From: Uranotaenia lowii
Lineage: Eukaryota; Arthropoda; Insecta; Diptera; Culicidae
Direction: 5' to 3'
Length of the DNA: 64,000 nt
NCBI RefSeq assembly: GCF_029784155.1
Contig: NC_073691.1
Span: 22,985,639 to 23,049,638 of the forward strand
How positions within the stretch are numbered: the first letter of the stretch is position 1; each line of letters begins with the position of its first letter. The notes below the pieces were generated by a model. It ran no database searches and was not told the origin of the DNA. It saw nothing but the letters and a program-made list of their open reading frames with translations. This document shows positions 1-10,276 of the stretch, in pieces. Position numbers and translations under genes: made by a program.

Positions 1-39
1 CTCGATCAATGATCTTCTGTAACCTTGATCGATGAAAAA

Positions 40-453
40 ATGCCAAATGAGTTAAACCTACAGGGGCGAGAAAAATCTATGAAATTGAAGTGGACTCAAA
101 ATATTACGAATGAGTCGTTGAGTCGCCAAGTTGCCTTAAAAATAAAAGGATCAAATAAAGAATTTTCCCTTAATGGTATGCAAACCATTGAAAACTGAGA
201 TCTTTCCTTGCAATCAATGGATATGAACAAAATTAAACGAGAAAATCCTCATTTGTCTAATATTGATATTTCTTCTTACTAACAGCCGACAATACTCATC
301 GGCTTAGAACATTCTCATTTGTTGCTTTCTTTAGAACAAAGAAATAATGAAAATAGCACTTTGTCTGCCGTGAGAACAAAGTTAGGTTGGTTTGATTTTG
401 GTAATGTAAATCAGAACACACTCGATCGCATTCCCTGTTATTTCAGGCTCTGA
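40..453 (+). pseudogene. BEL/Pao retrotransposon protease-region fragment
   Basis: The forward frame reads as the aspartic-protease/linker region of a BEL/Pao polyprotein. Visible blocks are ILIGLEHSHLL (about 291-325) and AVRTKLGW (about 368-391), which match the 'LIG.D...L' and 'V.T.LGW' signatures of the Pao-type peptidase (DUF1758) family. Two in-frame stops (after the residues IEN near 198, and TAA near 281) show it is dead. Reverse transcriptase and integrase are absent; the next DNA is an unrelated repeat. The family identity is inferred from motif memory, not from a search. Confidence 0.6.
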
Positions 454-548
454 AGCTATTTGAGACCATAGCGTGAATAGTGAGGAAGTTTTCGTTGGTA
501 ATTCAGAAATGATCGAGATAAATCACTATCTGAGAAAATGTTTTTGTG

Positions 549-745
549 AATAGTTAAATCAACTATATTTATTGTTGAATGCATAAAATCAATCATACAA
601 TTATAATTGAATCTATTATATTTATAGAAGATACTGTTTCAACAGTCTTGAAAGAGTACAAACTGTGCCGGGAAAAAATCAACTGACAATTTTTTTTGGA
701 ATGCTAGGCAAAATTACAGTGGTTTTTTGAAACAGTAAGTTACTT
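549..745 (+). repeat. Repeat A (LTR-like), partial copy 1
   Basis: This stretch shares the landmark GTGCCGGGAAAAAATCAAC and the following 'AAATTACAGTGG' block with copies near 1.5, 15.6, 27.0, 45.8, 48.1, 51.3 and 56.9 kb. It keeps only the middle of the unit; the longest copies are 26936-27620 and 45700-46395. No coding capacity is visible. Confidence 0.7.
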
Positions 746-1039
746 CGTGTTTTGAAGACAGACGAAATCATAAGTTCAATCAATCTCTTAGGTAGCCTAA
801 GATGACTCGACAGTAGTTTTTAATGAGATCAATATAGTTCGACTTTCAGACACCAGAGGAGTAAATTTTGGAACCCCAGAGGCAGACCTCAGAATCCTTT
901 TCAACACGATTATGAGCAGTATTTCGAGACTAAGAAACTATTTTATCGATAACCAGTAACAACTAACCAAGTAACAACCAGTAACAAAGCTACTGGGAAG
1001 TAATTTATTTTCATCAAAACAAAACAAAGCCTAGTCGTA
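746..1039. other. Spacer without recognisable feature
   Basis: I see no gene, splice pair or shared repeat here apart from a small tandem 'ACCAGTAACAA' duplication near 950-985. The right end runs into a short RT fragment. Confidence 0.4.
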
Positions 1040-1107
1040 ATGAATTCAGTATTCTTCCGTTTGGATTAAATATATCGTTAAATAGTTTCCAAGTCACTGC
1101 ACAAAGA
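1040..1107 (+). pseudogene. Ty3 RT fragment (PFG/FQ block)
   Basis: The forward translation includes SILPFGLNISLNSFQ, the conserved block of Ty3/gypsy reverse transcriptases just upstream of the YxDD box. Nothing before or after it continues as RT, so it is a scrap of about 20 codons. It is one of about 14 such isolated blocks in the window. Confidence 0.55.
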
Positions 1108-1344
1108 ATGACGAATAAAGCTAGACAACAATGGCACTCGAGTCAGATAAATGTCCAACGAAATGAACTCTCCTATTTGCTAAAAGCGGCCATGCGACCA
1201 CCCCCGTCAGCAGAAAATCTAATTGACACGCTTTCATCGTCAATGAAAGAGCAATACGTGTCAATCTTCGACGGACATAAAAAGAAAATGGCACAAACCT
1301 TTGAAATGCTAGATGAAATGATCTTAGGCCATTATAATTTCTAA
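1108..1344 (+). pseudogene. Coiled-coil C-terminal part of PHD-type retroelement protein
   Basis: A 78-codon open stretch in which the C-terminal segment KKKMAQTFEMLDEMILGH closely matches KKKMAENFEMLEEMILGH in the ORF at 38972. Both resemble the tail of the PHD-finger/coiled-coil proteins at 4021-4700 and 24876-25440. The PHD part is missing here. The initiator ATG lies at the junction with an RT scrap, so it is probably not an authentic start. Likely role in the intact element: structural or RNA-binding ORF1/gag-like protein (inference). Confidence 0.45.
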
Positions 1345-1431
1345 ATAGGTAAAATTACAGTGGCTGTTTGGCCTTCAAAAAAAAACTTCAATGATACTAG
1401 ATGTGAAGTTGAATTCCAAGAGCAGATCAGA

Positions 1432-1600
1432 GAGTTATAGTCAAATTAACTATATTTACAGTTGAATACACAGAATTGATCAGACAATGACAGTTGAATC
1501 TAACTACGGCAATAATGCTTTTTAGAACTACTATGACCATGTTAAAGTCAAACTTGCTAGTACTAACTGTGCCGGGAAACAATCAAGCGTTACAAGTCGT
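1432..1600 (+). repeat. Repeat A, degenerate copy 2
   Basis: Shares the 'CAACTATATTTA...TTGAATACA' and 'ACTGTGCCGGGAAACAATCAA' segments with repeat A. It is more diverged than copy 1 and has lost the 3' half. Confidence 0.55.
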
Positions 1601-1744
1601 TACGCATAGGGTCAAACTCCGGTGGATCAGTCGGCACCAAAAGACTTTACACTTTCAACGGGAGTACTCCTCGGAAAGGTGGTTTATTATGTCAATTGTT
1701 GCTCCGGCGACCCCGGTTGCAAAAACCGCATTGAGTGGCAAACA

Positions 1745-1860
1745 GTGACACTTTTGAGTTATCACCAATACCTTTCGGCTTGAGAAAGGACCCTGAAACC
1801 TTCCAGAGTGTCTTGATATCTTCCGTAAAGTTCATCTTAGAGATTCTCAAATAATCAGTT
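1745..1860 (+). pseudogene. Ty3 RT fragment (PFG/FQ block)
   Basis: Forward translation gives SPIPFGLRKDPETFQSVL, an RT fingers/palm block. It is followed after about 15 codons by a stop and no YxDD box. The surrounding 1600-2270 interval shows nothing else I can name. Confidence 0.5.
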
Positions 1861-2279
1861 AGACTACTTTTAACGCTGGAACGAACTGACTTGACAATCT
1901 GATGGGAGACAACATCGGTTCCAGCGAGACGTTCCAAGCTGACCTCACCAGTATGAATTAGATTGGTCAGGTTACCAGATGGTTGGAGGACCAGATCGTA
2001 TTCTGTTCCAATTGTGTAGTTGAATCGGTTAGATCGTTCTTACAATGTAAGTTGTGGTCTGTTCGGCTTTCAGACCCAATAAAGGTCCAAACAAAGTTTC
2101 TGGAGAGTAATTTTTGGATCCCCAGTGGACTAATCCGATAAACATTAACAATCCGATTGGACTACAAAATGTCCGGTGTTTTTTGTGGATGTCGGAGCCG
2201 AGATAGAGCGACATAATCTCGGTCAACCTTTTTTGTGACAAGACCACGTTTTAACTGTAGAATTTTTAATTATTTTAAT
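1861..2279. other. Unassigned interval
   Basis: No gene or repeat is recognised. Short open frames on the minus strand (1692-1937, 2029-2247) have no family motifs and I treat them as chance. Confidence 0.3.
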
Positions 2280-2935
2280 ACTAAAAAGCATCAATTTTTT
2301 ACCTACGACACTCAAAGTGATCGTTCTTACAAAATACTTTTGAGAGTAATTTGATCCATTTTAAAAAGGATCAGGTTCATAATTTGCAAATTCTTGAAAA
2401 GGCTCGTCCCATGTTTCATTGTCGAGTCAAATTTGAACCGTTTAGAAAATCATCTACCATTTTTTTTTTTTTTTCAAAATATAACTTCATAAAATACCAA
2501 CGAACGAGAAGGACATACAGAAGACTGCCTTCACCACAAAAAATGGCCATTACGAGTATCTTAGAATGTCATTTGGACTCAAAAATGCTCCGATCCCATT
2601 CCAAACGACTATGAACGCAGTTTTAACAGGACTAGCAGGAGTTATCTGCCTAGTCTATATGGACTATACTATTATTTTCAGTAACAGTCAACAACAATAA
2701 AAATTGTAGAATGAACGACAGATACAGCTTTGCGGCTCATTCGATCATGAAAAATCTAAATGCCTTTTTGGTGGTGATAAACCACAATTTGAATTATTCA
2801 AGTGTGGAAATTGCACAGGTAATCATTCCTCCAACTTCACAGATTGTCTTGTCCGGGCACAAATTATTGCTTCTAGGAAAAATCCCAAAGTTGTCAGAAA
2901 GATTTTCAAGAGGATTATTTGCTGAAATTTAATAC
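2280..2935 (+). pseudogene. Jockey-like LINE ORF1 (gag), split by an RT insertion
   Basis: The left part (about 2300-2495) reads like the PRE_C2HC-associated region of Jockey-clade ORF1 (SDRSYKILLR, then LIHFKKDQV, FHCRVKFEPF). The right part (about 2722-2933) carries two CCHC zinc knuckles: C-GSFD-H-EKSK-C and C-GN-C-TGN-H-SSNFTD-C. This protein would bind element RNA. The copy at 4840-5395 is the same family and lacks the insertion. A Ty3 RT fragment (2497-2697) sits between the two halves, and a one-base indel precedes the first knuckle. Confidence 0.65.
2497..2700 (+). pseudogene. Ty3 RT fragment inserted in Jockey ORF1
   Basis: The frame reads from a K-D-I-Q-K-T-A-F block through YLRMSFGLKNAPIPFQ to YMDYTIIFS. 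It covers the RT palm from motif 4 to motif 5. The catalytic box, normally Y-x-D-D, is Y-M-D-Y, so the second catalytic aspartate is lost. It ends in a stop at about 2698. It lies inside Jockey-like sequence and so was inserted or recombined later than that element. Confidence 0.65.
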
Positions 2936-3077
2936 TATCCGTGTGTAGGTTGTTATCCAGTTACTGCTTACAACATGTTAAAACTGAAGTCGATAGCAGA
3001 CTTAGACAACATCTAGAAAGTAAAATTTAAGCAATCAAAACCTGATTAATTTAAAAAATGAAAGTGAAGTAAAAAAT

Positions 3078-3222
3078 AGCAATAAACGGGTTTTCATGGT
3101 TTTATTAAGAAAACCTGGAAGGTGTTACAACCATGAACTTCATATTTTTGAGGTTCCAAATGTATGGAAATCGCCATTTCCTTCATGGTCACGCTGCATA
3201 ACAATGCTCCTTTTTGATAGGT
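3078..3222. repeat. Repeat C copy 1
   Basis: About 140 bp closely matching 36785-36930: both contain the TTTTCATGGTTTT start, the 'CAACCATGAACTTCATATTT' middle and the 'CGCTGCATAACAAT' end. The unit carries several TTCATGG/CCATGAA inverted copies and may fold. No coding potential. Possibly a small non-autonomous element. Confidence 0.65.
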
Positions 3223-3690
3223 GTTTAAACAGTTTTTAACAGTTACATAACCTAACAACACATTTAAAATATAAATTAAATATTTTAAAAAGATCATTAA
3301 GTAAAGATGACACGTATGAACTGTCCTCTTGTTTACGCCTTGCTATTCGAAATTACAGTCACGTGGTTTCTTTTGCAAGCAACCAGACAGCTCAATGGCT
3401 TTGGCTACGACGGTTTTCAAGTTCGAGCGGAAGCAGCTTCTATTTTCGAACCGAACAAGTAAACGAAGCTACTTTTTGGTCGATGGAGAGAACCCTCAGA
3501 CTTTTATAAAGACAAAGTAAGACTGGCAGATACAAATGGAAGACTAGCGAGCACTCCACAATGGGTAATCCAACATTCTAAGTTTCTAAGACTACCGTTT
3601 GGTGAAAAAGCTGTACCAACCACATTTCAGCGTGTTATCCAAAATGGACGTCACATCTGTTACGACTGCTACAACAACTAGAAGGTTTCA
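3222..3690 (+). repeat. Repeat B copy 1, with RT block
   Basis: Begins AACAGTTTTTAACAGTTACA and is shared with 13940-14372 over nearly its whole length, and in part with 5590-5990, 51780-52205 and 52915-53118. Its right end (about 3530-3645) encodes a Ty3 RT scrap containing KFLRLPFGEKAVPTTFQR. The upstream part is non-coding. No YxDD follows. The same start motif opens repeat A, so A and B may be related LTR families. Confidence 0.7.
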
Positions 3691-4020
3691 CGACATCAAA
3701 CTTTAATATTAAATAATAATGACACTTTTTAAATAAAGCAGAAAATAAAAATTGAAACCAGAAAGAAAACTTCAAAGTGAGTGTTTACAAAACAAGACAA
3801 ATGTTGTAGCATACGTAGTTACAACCAACATACTTTTACATACACATACCGGAATACCCAAATTCAGACTTCGGGCGCCAACGCGTTTGCGTTTCGCTCC
3901 GCAATTAATTTTTTTATATATTTTTTTTACGAACTGACAACGTCGCGAGTTCTTGACCATTCAAAGTAGGGTATCGCGTCGAATAATTATTTTACAAATC
4001 ATGCGGCGCGGTGTTAATTC
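3691..4020. other. AT-rich spacer
   Basis: No gene recognised. Part of it (about 3745-3800) resembles 49215-49275 ('GAAAATAAAAA...AAACCTGAAAG' then 'GAGTGTTTTCAAAACAAGACA'), so it is probably repeat-derived flank of repeat B. Confidence 0.4.
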
Positions 4021-4700
4021 GTGCTGAAGTTAACGACGACCGCATTCTCTGGAAGTGCGAATTCTGCAATTAAAAAATACCATGCTGCCTGTGTCGGAGT
4101 TCAAAGTCAACGGGAGCATTATGTCACCGCATTTATGGAACCAATGTGTGCCGACTGTCAACCAATTTTACGGAAGGAAGTGGACGTAAGAAAGTTGCTT
4201 TATCAACAGGAGCAACTAGTGGATGCAATCCATGCACAAACGGACGCTAACCATCGCATCGCTGCTGATCTAAAAAAAATCTGCTTAGTCTCATAATTAT
4301 TCGACAGCATTGAGCACTTGCTCAACGATGTAAAAGAAACGATGGCAAATGTAAATAAAAACAATTCAAACATGTGCAGCGCGGTCGGAAAGCACATTAA
4401 GGCGTGTGGCTCCCAGTAGAATACGACAATGACACGCATCAGCGAGTCAAACTTAACTTCGTCAGCCAACATAATTGCTCACTTGGACGAACGGCTAAAT
4501 GGACTTATGAACGAAATTGCAACACCAATGAAGGAAGCGGAGCAGTAAATTCCCCAAGGGACGGACAACAGCAAACTTCTTCAAATACTTGAGGAGGTAA
4601 AATTAGTATCAGAAGCTATTTCCAACTTCTAGATGCAATCTTAAGAGATCATAAAACTTCATCAGATGACGCTGGAAAAAGAATAAGCTGAAGTCAGCTA
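4021..4700 (+). pseudogene. PHD-finger/coiled-coil retroelement protein, degraded
   Basis: The N-terminal part has the second half of a PHD-like zinc finger: YHAACVGVQ (His then Cys) and MCADCQP (final Cys pair). The first Cys pair is lost or out of frame. A long charged, coil-forming region follows (RKLLYQQEQLVDAIHAQT; then LFDSIEHLLNDVKETMANV; then LDERLNGLMNEIATPM), interrupted by at least four stop codons. Related copies are at 24876-25440 and 38046-38212 plus 38972. PHD fingers occur in ORF1/gag-like proteins of some insect retroelements; assignment to a particular clade is not possible here. Confidence 0.55.
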
Positions 4701-4839
4701 ACAAAAGGGCACTGCCTAAAATGACCATACATCCCCTGGGTGGAGATTTTTGGATAACAAATGGCACTGAAAGCTGGACTTGTCATTTGTGAACTCAAGC
4801 CTAGCCCAAACATAAAACAATTAAACTAAAAACTATTTC

Positions 4840-5395
4840 AAAATTTAAGAAGTGATCGTCCTTTTAAAGTTGTACTTCGTGGTCTCACTGGCGATCAGAC
4901 ACCGGATTAGATCACAACTAAATTAAATTCTTTGTTAGGTTTTTCTCCAATTCAAGTAATTCAAAAGGGAAAAGAACAAACACGAATAATACCAGTAGTG
5001 TTGGTTTCGCCCCTGAGCTTTATTTGATCCATTTTAAAAAGGTTCAGGTTAATAATTTGAAAATTCTTGAAAAAGCTTGCCTTATGTTTCATTGTCGAAC
5101 CATATTTGGACCATTTAGAAAATCTTCTACCAATGTTCTTCAAAATATAACACAATGTCACCGTTGTGAAGCATTTTGTCACAGCTCTAAAAATGAATGA
5201 ATGCCAGATGCATGCTTTGCGGGTCATTCGATCATGAACAATCTAAATGCCTTTTTGGTGGAGATAAACCATAATCTGAATTATTCAAGTGTGCAAATTG
5301 CACAGATAATCATTCGTCCAATTCCATCGGCTGTTCCGTTAGGGAAAAGTGTTAAGTCAACGAGAGTTTGACATTTTAATTTCAGATTAAGCTGG
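4840..5395 (+). pseudogene. Jockey-like LINE ORF1 (gag), degraded
   Basis: Reads KVVLRGLTGDQTPD, then LLGFSPIQVIQKGKEQTRI, the fold preceding the zinc knuckles in Jockey-clade ORF1. It continues in a shifted frame as LIHFKKVQVNN and FHCRTIFGPF, then three zinc knuckle remains: C-HR-C-EAF-CH, C-ML-C-GSFD-H-EQSK-C and C-AN-C-TDN-H-SSNSIG-C. Several stops and frameshifts break it. Function in an intact element: nucleic-acid chaperone packaging LINE RNA. No ORF2 is seen downstream. Confidence 0.7.
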
Positions 5396-5589
5396 GGAAA
5401 ACATCTCAGTTCAAACCGCTGTAGAAGTCATCAACTATGCAACTACATCCGTAGCATCGAACAACATGGAAATTGCTCTCATCATCAAAATGCCAATGGC
5501 ATCAACATTTGAAACGGAGATTTTTCCTACTTCGATTTCTGAAAAGGAGAAAGACAGAATCAAATTTTTCACTTTCCCGTAACTTGGTC

Positions 5590-5990
5590 AGATATTTTCC
5601 TATGTATGTTACACGGGCTCTTAGAAATAACAGTGGCGTGTTTTTTTTTTCAAGCATCCAGACTATTCAATGGCTTTCGCTATGACTGTTTTCAAGTTCG
5701 AGCAAATGCAGATCCTATTTTCGAACCCAAAAAGTAAACAAAGTTACTTTTTGGTCGATGGAGAGAACTTTCAGACCTTTAAAAAGACAAAAAGACATCG
5801 GAAGATACGATTGGGAGACTAGCGAGCACTCCACAATGTGCAATCGGACATTCCAAGTTTCTACGAATACCGTTTGGTGAAAAAACTGTACCAACCAGGT
5901 TTCAGTGTAATGTCCAAAACGGACGTTACATCTTTTACAACTACCCCAATGAAAAAGATACGAAACTGTTTTATAATAACCCATCCCACA
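5590..5990 (+). repeat. Repeat B copy 2, with RT block
   Basis: Same family as 3222-3690; the central 'TTACTTTTTGGTCGATGGAG' segment and the terminal RT scrap (about 5840-5925) with its characteristic PFG...FQ order are present. The left end has diverged. Confidence 0.65.
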
Positions 5991-6169
5991 CTAAAGCACC
6001 ATCATCGTGCGGAACATTAAATAGGCTTACGCAAGAAACACGCCCATGTAGAAAATATTCAGCACACAATGGATAGAAAGAATTGCAGTTATGAATGAAA
6101 AATGTTAAGCGTGTATCAGAGGAACTTATTAAAACAGTTGAAAAGCAAAAGCAACTGTTTTGCTCATTT

Positions 6170-6460
6170 TTTATTATCGCTCAAGTTATTGTATCGTATC
6201 AAGTTTTAGTAATCTGTAAGTCCACTTATCTTTAAATATCTGGTTTTTCTGATCCAAATAAATCATGATGAACAAACAAATTGAGTTGAATCATCTTAAT
6301 AATGAGTAGATGGAATATGAATTTGCCTTGTGCCATGTTACAAATCTAGCCCAATGCTCTAAAAGAGTTAAAAGCCCTTGTCCCAGAAGACGCTCTCCGA
6401 GACACCGTATATGTAAATTCGGAACACGTTATATCGCCGGAGTTGAACATCTAGGTCTGC
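6170..6460 (+). pseudogene. Ty3 gag type 2, 5' leader and N-terminus
   Basis: A leader ('CGCTCAAGTT.TTGTATCGTA' to 'GATCCAAATAAAT') followed by codons for MNKQIELNHLN closely matches 27787-28080, where the protein start is MNKQIELYHLNDEEMEYE. Here an in-frame TAG replaces a Glu codon, and frameshifts follow before ALVPEDALRDTVYVNSEHV. The fragment ends by joining a different gag type at about 6465. Confidence 0.6.
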
Positions 6461-6464
6461 CAGA

Positions 6465-7345
6465 AGGCAGTTGTTGAATTGAGGAATCATTTTGCTAACA
6501 AGTACAAATTTACGAGACATTAAAAGCACAGATTAAAGACAGTTTGGAAATTTTAGACACTACAACAATCCTACCAAAAAAGGTACCTAATAAAACGAAT
6601 AATGTCAAAAGGGCTACCACATTTGACATCAAACCCGTCACGGCGCTAGTGCAGCCATATGACGGATCAGCAGACGGATTGGATGCGTTTTTAGGCGCAA
6701 CCAATCTATTGATTGAGCTAACCTCAGCAGCACATCAAGCAATCACAGTAAAATGTTTAAAGACTCGCCTCACTGGTAAAACCAGACTTGGCCTACCAGA
6801 AACAGCGACAACTCTCGCTGCAATTGCGGCTGATGTTAAGAAGAGGTGTGCCAGTAAGGTCACACCTGAAATAATCACAGCCAAATTAAAAGCTATCTAA
6901 CCAAAAGGGTCTACAGAAAACTTCTGTGAAGAAGTAGATACTATAACAAGCAAACTTAAAGCAGTCTATCTGCAAAACGAGATGCCTGAGGCAATAGCTA
7001 GCAAAATGGCAACCAAAGTGGGAGTGGATTCTCTAGCAAATGGAATCAATTCGCACGAAATTAAAACCATGGGTTCGGGACTTTGATGCTATCAAAGACG
7101 CAATAAGAAAGGTTTTAGAGCTTTCTATCTCTAGTAGTTAACCAAAATTCACAAAAATCACAAAACTACTTGCATTTAACCAAGATTCACGCCACAGAAC
7201 TCAACCAAGATTTCAGAATACACGTGGAAACACGCGTTACAATCGCAGAGACAGACAGCAGGTTAACCGCTATAGAAACAACACGTTTCACCAGCAGAAC
7301 CCTCAACAGCTTTATTTTAATAATAACCAAAATTATGAACAATTG
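6465..7345 (+). pseudogene. Ty3/gypsy gag type 1, degraded
   Basis: Contains FDIKPVTALVQPYDG followed by a helical capsid-like region (LKTRLTGKTRLGLPE, KRCASKVTPE, KLKAVYLQNEMPEAIASKM), homologous to the gag at 10971-11801. The C-terminus is Asn/Gln/Arg-rich (about 7215-7335; QQVNRYRNNTFHQQNPQQ), a likely RNA-binding tail, and recurs at 12778. A TAA at about 6898 and a frameshift near 7080 break it. Gag would form the particle core. Sequence changes abruptly to GC-rich LINE DNA at about 7345. Confidence 0.7.
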
Positions 7346-8660
7346 TCCTAATGCGTTTGGCAGGAGCGGGCTAAGGCGCTCGCCGGTTAGACAACCCGCC
7401 GAGCCGGCGAGGACGCCTGTGGATAGTGGCGAGAGCGGAGACCCCTTCTCCGAGGTTCAGCAGGCAGTCGAGGAACTCCTAAGCTCCCCGGAGCTTCAGG
7501 ACCCTGAGACTCCTGCTGAACTGGCCGTCGCGATGGCTGGGATGGAAGACCTCGTGGATTGTGTGAGGAAAAAGTCGAACATCCACAAAAACGTGATGGC
7601 CCTGTTTGTGAAAGCAAACAGGGCGGTGGTGAGCTTGCTCACTGCTCCGGAGTGCCAGACGAGGACGCTGCGACTTCCCTTCGGGCAGATACAACCCGCC
7701 CGAAGAAGGTCAGCGTCTGCGTGCAGACGGATGGCAGTGTAGAGGTGGCCGGAAACGGCAAGCGGAAAAGGTGGTCACCAGGCGAGACGAGGCCAGGAGC
7801 CCCAAGAAAGCGGGCCCGGGATCCTACGGTCCGGCAGGATCCGGGCGATGATAACGAGAGTGTAGGAAATGCGTGCGGCCAAGTTCCTGATGCGCCAACC
7901 GGGTGGCAGACGGTTGAGCGTAAGAGGAAAAAGACCACTAAGGCCAAACCCAAACCCAAGCCCAAGCCCAAATGAGTCAGGGACAAGGGGGAGGCTTTGG
8001 TGGTAAAGGCCCCCGAAGGCACCTACGCTGACGTCCTCCGGCAAATGAGAACGAGCGATAGGCTGGTGGGCCTTGGAGGGGATGTGAGGAGAATCAGCCG
8101 AACTCGTTCCGGCGAGATGATCCTCGAGCTCCAACGCGGCTCCCAGATAAAGAGCTCGGAATATAGCGCCCTCACGCAAGAGATAGTGGGGGAAGCACCA
8201 CGGTTACCGTCAGGGTGAAAAACCTTGACGAGATAGCCACGGATGTTGAGGTGCAGAATGCGCTGAGGGATCTGTGCAAGATCGGGACCGACCAGATCTC
8301 GGCCAGGATGCGAGAAGGCCCTCCCAGTTCTGGGACACAGGTGGCCTTCGTGAAGCTTCCAATTGCGGCAGCAAACGCCGCACTCAAGTGTGGGCGGCTA
8401 AAGGTGGGATGGTCTATCTGCCAGATAGCCATCCTCCAGCAACCGGAAAGGTGCTTCAGGTGTGTAGAATATGGGCACAAGTCTTTTGCTTGCAAGGGCG
8501 CAGACAGGAGCGGGTTGTGTTGGCGGTGTGGCGAAGCTGGCCATCAGGCGGCTAGCTGCACCAAAGACGCAAAGTGTCTCCACTGCGGTGGAGGACACAG
8601 GGCTGGCAACCCTAGGTGCCCCGCCTTTCAAAAGGCGTCGGCTGCACCTTCGCGGGGATA
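7345..8660 (+). pseudogene. R1-like LINE ORF1 (gag), copy 1
   Basis: GC-rich unlike its surroundings. It encodes an N-terminal helix region (about 7470-7640), a Lys/Arg/Pro linker with KPKPKPK (about 7945-7972), a central TYADVLRQM...EMILEL domain typical of ORF1 in R1/I/LOA-type LINEs, and three C-terminal zinc knuckles: C-FR-C-VEYG-H-KSFA-C, C-WR-C-GEAG-H-QAAS-C and C-LH-C-GGGH-x-C. Compared with the copy at 46735-47632 it has a 21-bp deletion near 7590, a premature TGA at about 7974 and a 22-bp deletion near 8199 that shifts the frame. The protein would coat LINE RNA. Copies also at 26150-26920. Confidence 0.75.
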
Positions 8661-8768
8661 GAAGAGGTTCAGCTCAATCTCAACCACTGCCACTCAGCAC
8701 ACCAGCTGTTGCGGCAGTTGGCATTTGAGGAAAAGTTGGACCTGGCGTTAGTAGCAGACCCAGACCAG
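8656..8768 (+). pseudogene. R1-like LINE ORF2, first codons of endonuclease domain
   Basis: Immediately after ORF1 the frame reads VQLNLNHCHSAHQLL and LDLALVADP, the start of the apurinic-like endonuclease domain of R1-clade ORF2. It stops abruptly at about 8768 where Ty3 RT sequence begins, so the rest of ORF2 was replaced or deleted. It confirms that the upstream ORF1 belongs to a two-ORF LINE. Confidence 0.6.
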
Positions 8769-9356
8769 AAGTGCACCGCAAGGAAATCACGGATCAAGAA
8801 AACAATATGGGAAAGGAAGGAATTATAAGAGCTTCCACGTCACCTTATAATTCTCCGATACTCCTAGTACCGAAGAAATCAACATCAGGCGACACTAAAT
8901 GGCGTTTAAATGTAAATTTAAGACAATTAAATAAAAAGATTACTGCAGATAAATTCCCATTACCTCGTATTGACGAGATATTGGATCACATTGGTCAAGC
9001 GAAGTACTTTACCACACTCGATTTGATGTCAAGATTTCATCAAATTGAGGTTGAAGGAAGTTCAAAGAAATTTACAACCTTTTCTAGCCAAGCAGGTAAC
9101 TATGAATTTATCAGACTTCCCTTTGGATTGTCCATCTCACCTAATAGTTTCCAAAGAATGATGACGATAGCTCTAAGTGGACTACCACAAAAGTGTGCAT
9201 TCCTTTATATAGACGATATAATCGCCATGGAATGTTCAATTAGTCATCATCTGAAAAATTTAGAATGCGTTTTTGAAAAACTCCAACTTCACAACTTAAA
9301 ATTAAATCCAGCGGAATGCAAACACTTTGGTCCCGACGTTACATATCTATTGTAGC
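8765..9356 (+). pseudogene. Ty3/gypsy reverse transcriptase, 3'-truncated
   Basis: About 195 open codons with RT motifs in order: SPYNSPILLVPKK; LNKKITADKFPLPRIDEI; TLDL (first catalytic Asp); RLPFGLSISPNSFQR; YIDDI (catalytic Asp pair). It would copy element RNA into DNA. The reading frame ends at VTYL, just before the usual LGH motif, exactly where an LTR-like sequence beginning TGTAGCATCC starts (9351). This looks like an LTR insertion into pol. Protease, RNase H and integrase are missing here. Confidence 0.85.
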
Positions 9357-9712
9357 ATCCATGCTAACTCCCAAGGGATTTTCCCAACAACAATCCCGAA
9401 TTTGTCTATCATTACTAATTAGGTAAAACCGGCAATCCGCCTAACGGAATGCCCAGCCATAAACATGCATTGTAGTCTGCTTCATGCGCGACCTTTACCG
9501 GCACGCAGAGGTAAACATTGGTTGCTTTCTTTTGAGCGACCCTCGCAAAGGTCTGCTGTGTTTTTAATAGAAAATCAACTCCGAAAGCGAAAATCCCGAC
9601 CTTTATCCACTTCCAACGAGGAGAAACATTGAACCCCGGTCCTAGTTCTGCTTCACCAAATGTGCCACGGCATCGAAAAAGGCCTTCAAATATTCCTGCG
9701 CTACCCCCGGTC
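9351..9712 (+). mobile_element. LTR fragment, first of two tandem copies
   Basis: Starts TGTAGCATCC and shares with the next interval the 'GCATCC.TGCTA.CTCCCA' start and a block around 9478-9560 ('GCGACCTTTACCG..GCG', 'AGGTCTGCT'). It truncates the RT at 9350. Probably a partial LTR of the element that begins at 9713. Confidence 0.55.
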
Positions 9713-10168
9713 TCTAGCATCCTTGCTATCTCCCATCAATTCCAAATTCCCAATCATAAAAGTCTTGTTAGTAAAAAAAACCCATGAGTCTGTTAAACGG
9801 ATTCCACGGTCATAAAACAAATAAGTATTTTGCTTCACGTGCGACCTTTACCGATGCGCGGAGGTAAGCATAGTTTGTTTTCCTTTACGTCGACTCACCG
9901 ATGAGGTCTGCTATGCTTTGGGGGCTTTGGGGGCTATGCTCTGTGGGGCGTCGTTTATTGTTGTTTTATACATGGGCTTTCCAAAGCGCTGCGTTATGTC
10001 TGACTGCCTGACTGCCTGACTACCATTGTAAACATAGTATTTAAGAAACTTGGAAATAAAGATTGACAATCATTTACCCAACTAGTAATCGAGGCGCACA
10101 GAGGTGCTGCCGGTTATTCATTCAGTTTTCATCCGAAATCATTAAAAACACTGAAGTGAAATACCAAA
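9713..10168 (+). mobile_element. 5' LTR of Ty3 element with small membrane ORF
   Basis: Repeats the start of the preceding interval, then has a polyadenylation signal (AATAAA near 10053) and ends directly at a tRNA-Arg-type primer-binding site. The order U3-like, AATAAA, PBS is that of a 5' LTR. No 3' partner LTR is identified in the window. Confidence 0.6.
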
Positions 10169-10188
10169 TGGCGACCGTGACAGGACTC
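10169..10188 (+). promoter_or_regulatory. Primer-binding site, tRNA-Arg type
   Basis: TGGCGACCGTGACAGGACTC is complementary to the 3' end of an insect tRNA-Arg(UCG) as I remember it (…GAGTCCTGTCACGGTCGCCA including the CCA). It primes minus-strand synthesis. Related sites: 15064, 50061, 35057 and 13511. Confidence 0.7.
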
Positions 10189-10276
10189 ACCAAGGAAAAG
10201 AAGTCTTGAAACAAAGTAAAAGTTCTTGAAACAAAGTAAAAGTGGAAAAGTGCAACTAAGAGTAAACTAGTGAAAC

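Noticed and set aside
3864..3886. Minus-strand PBS (TTGGCGCCCGAAG)
   Set aside because: Only 11 nt agree with the tRNA-Lys(UUU) complement and no LTR is seen on the proper side.
7639..8179. Long minus-strand ORFs opposite LINE ORF1
   Set aside because: They are shadows of the GC-rich coding strand (Lys-Pro repeats read as Gly-Leu).
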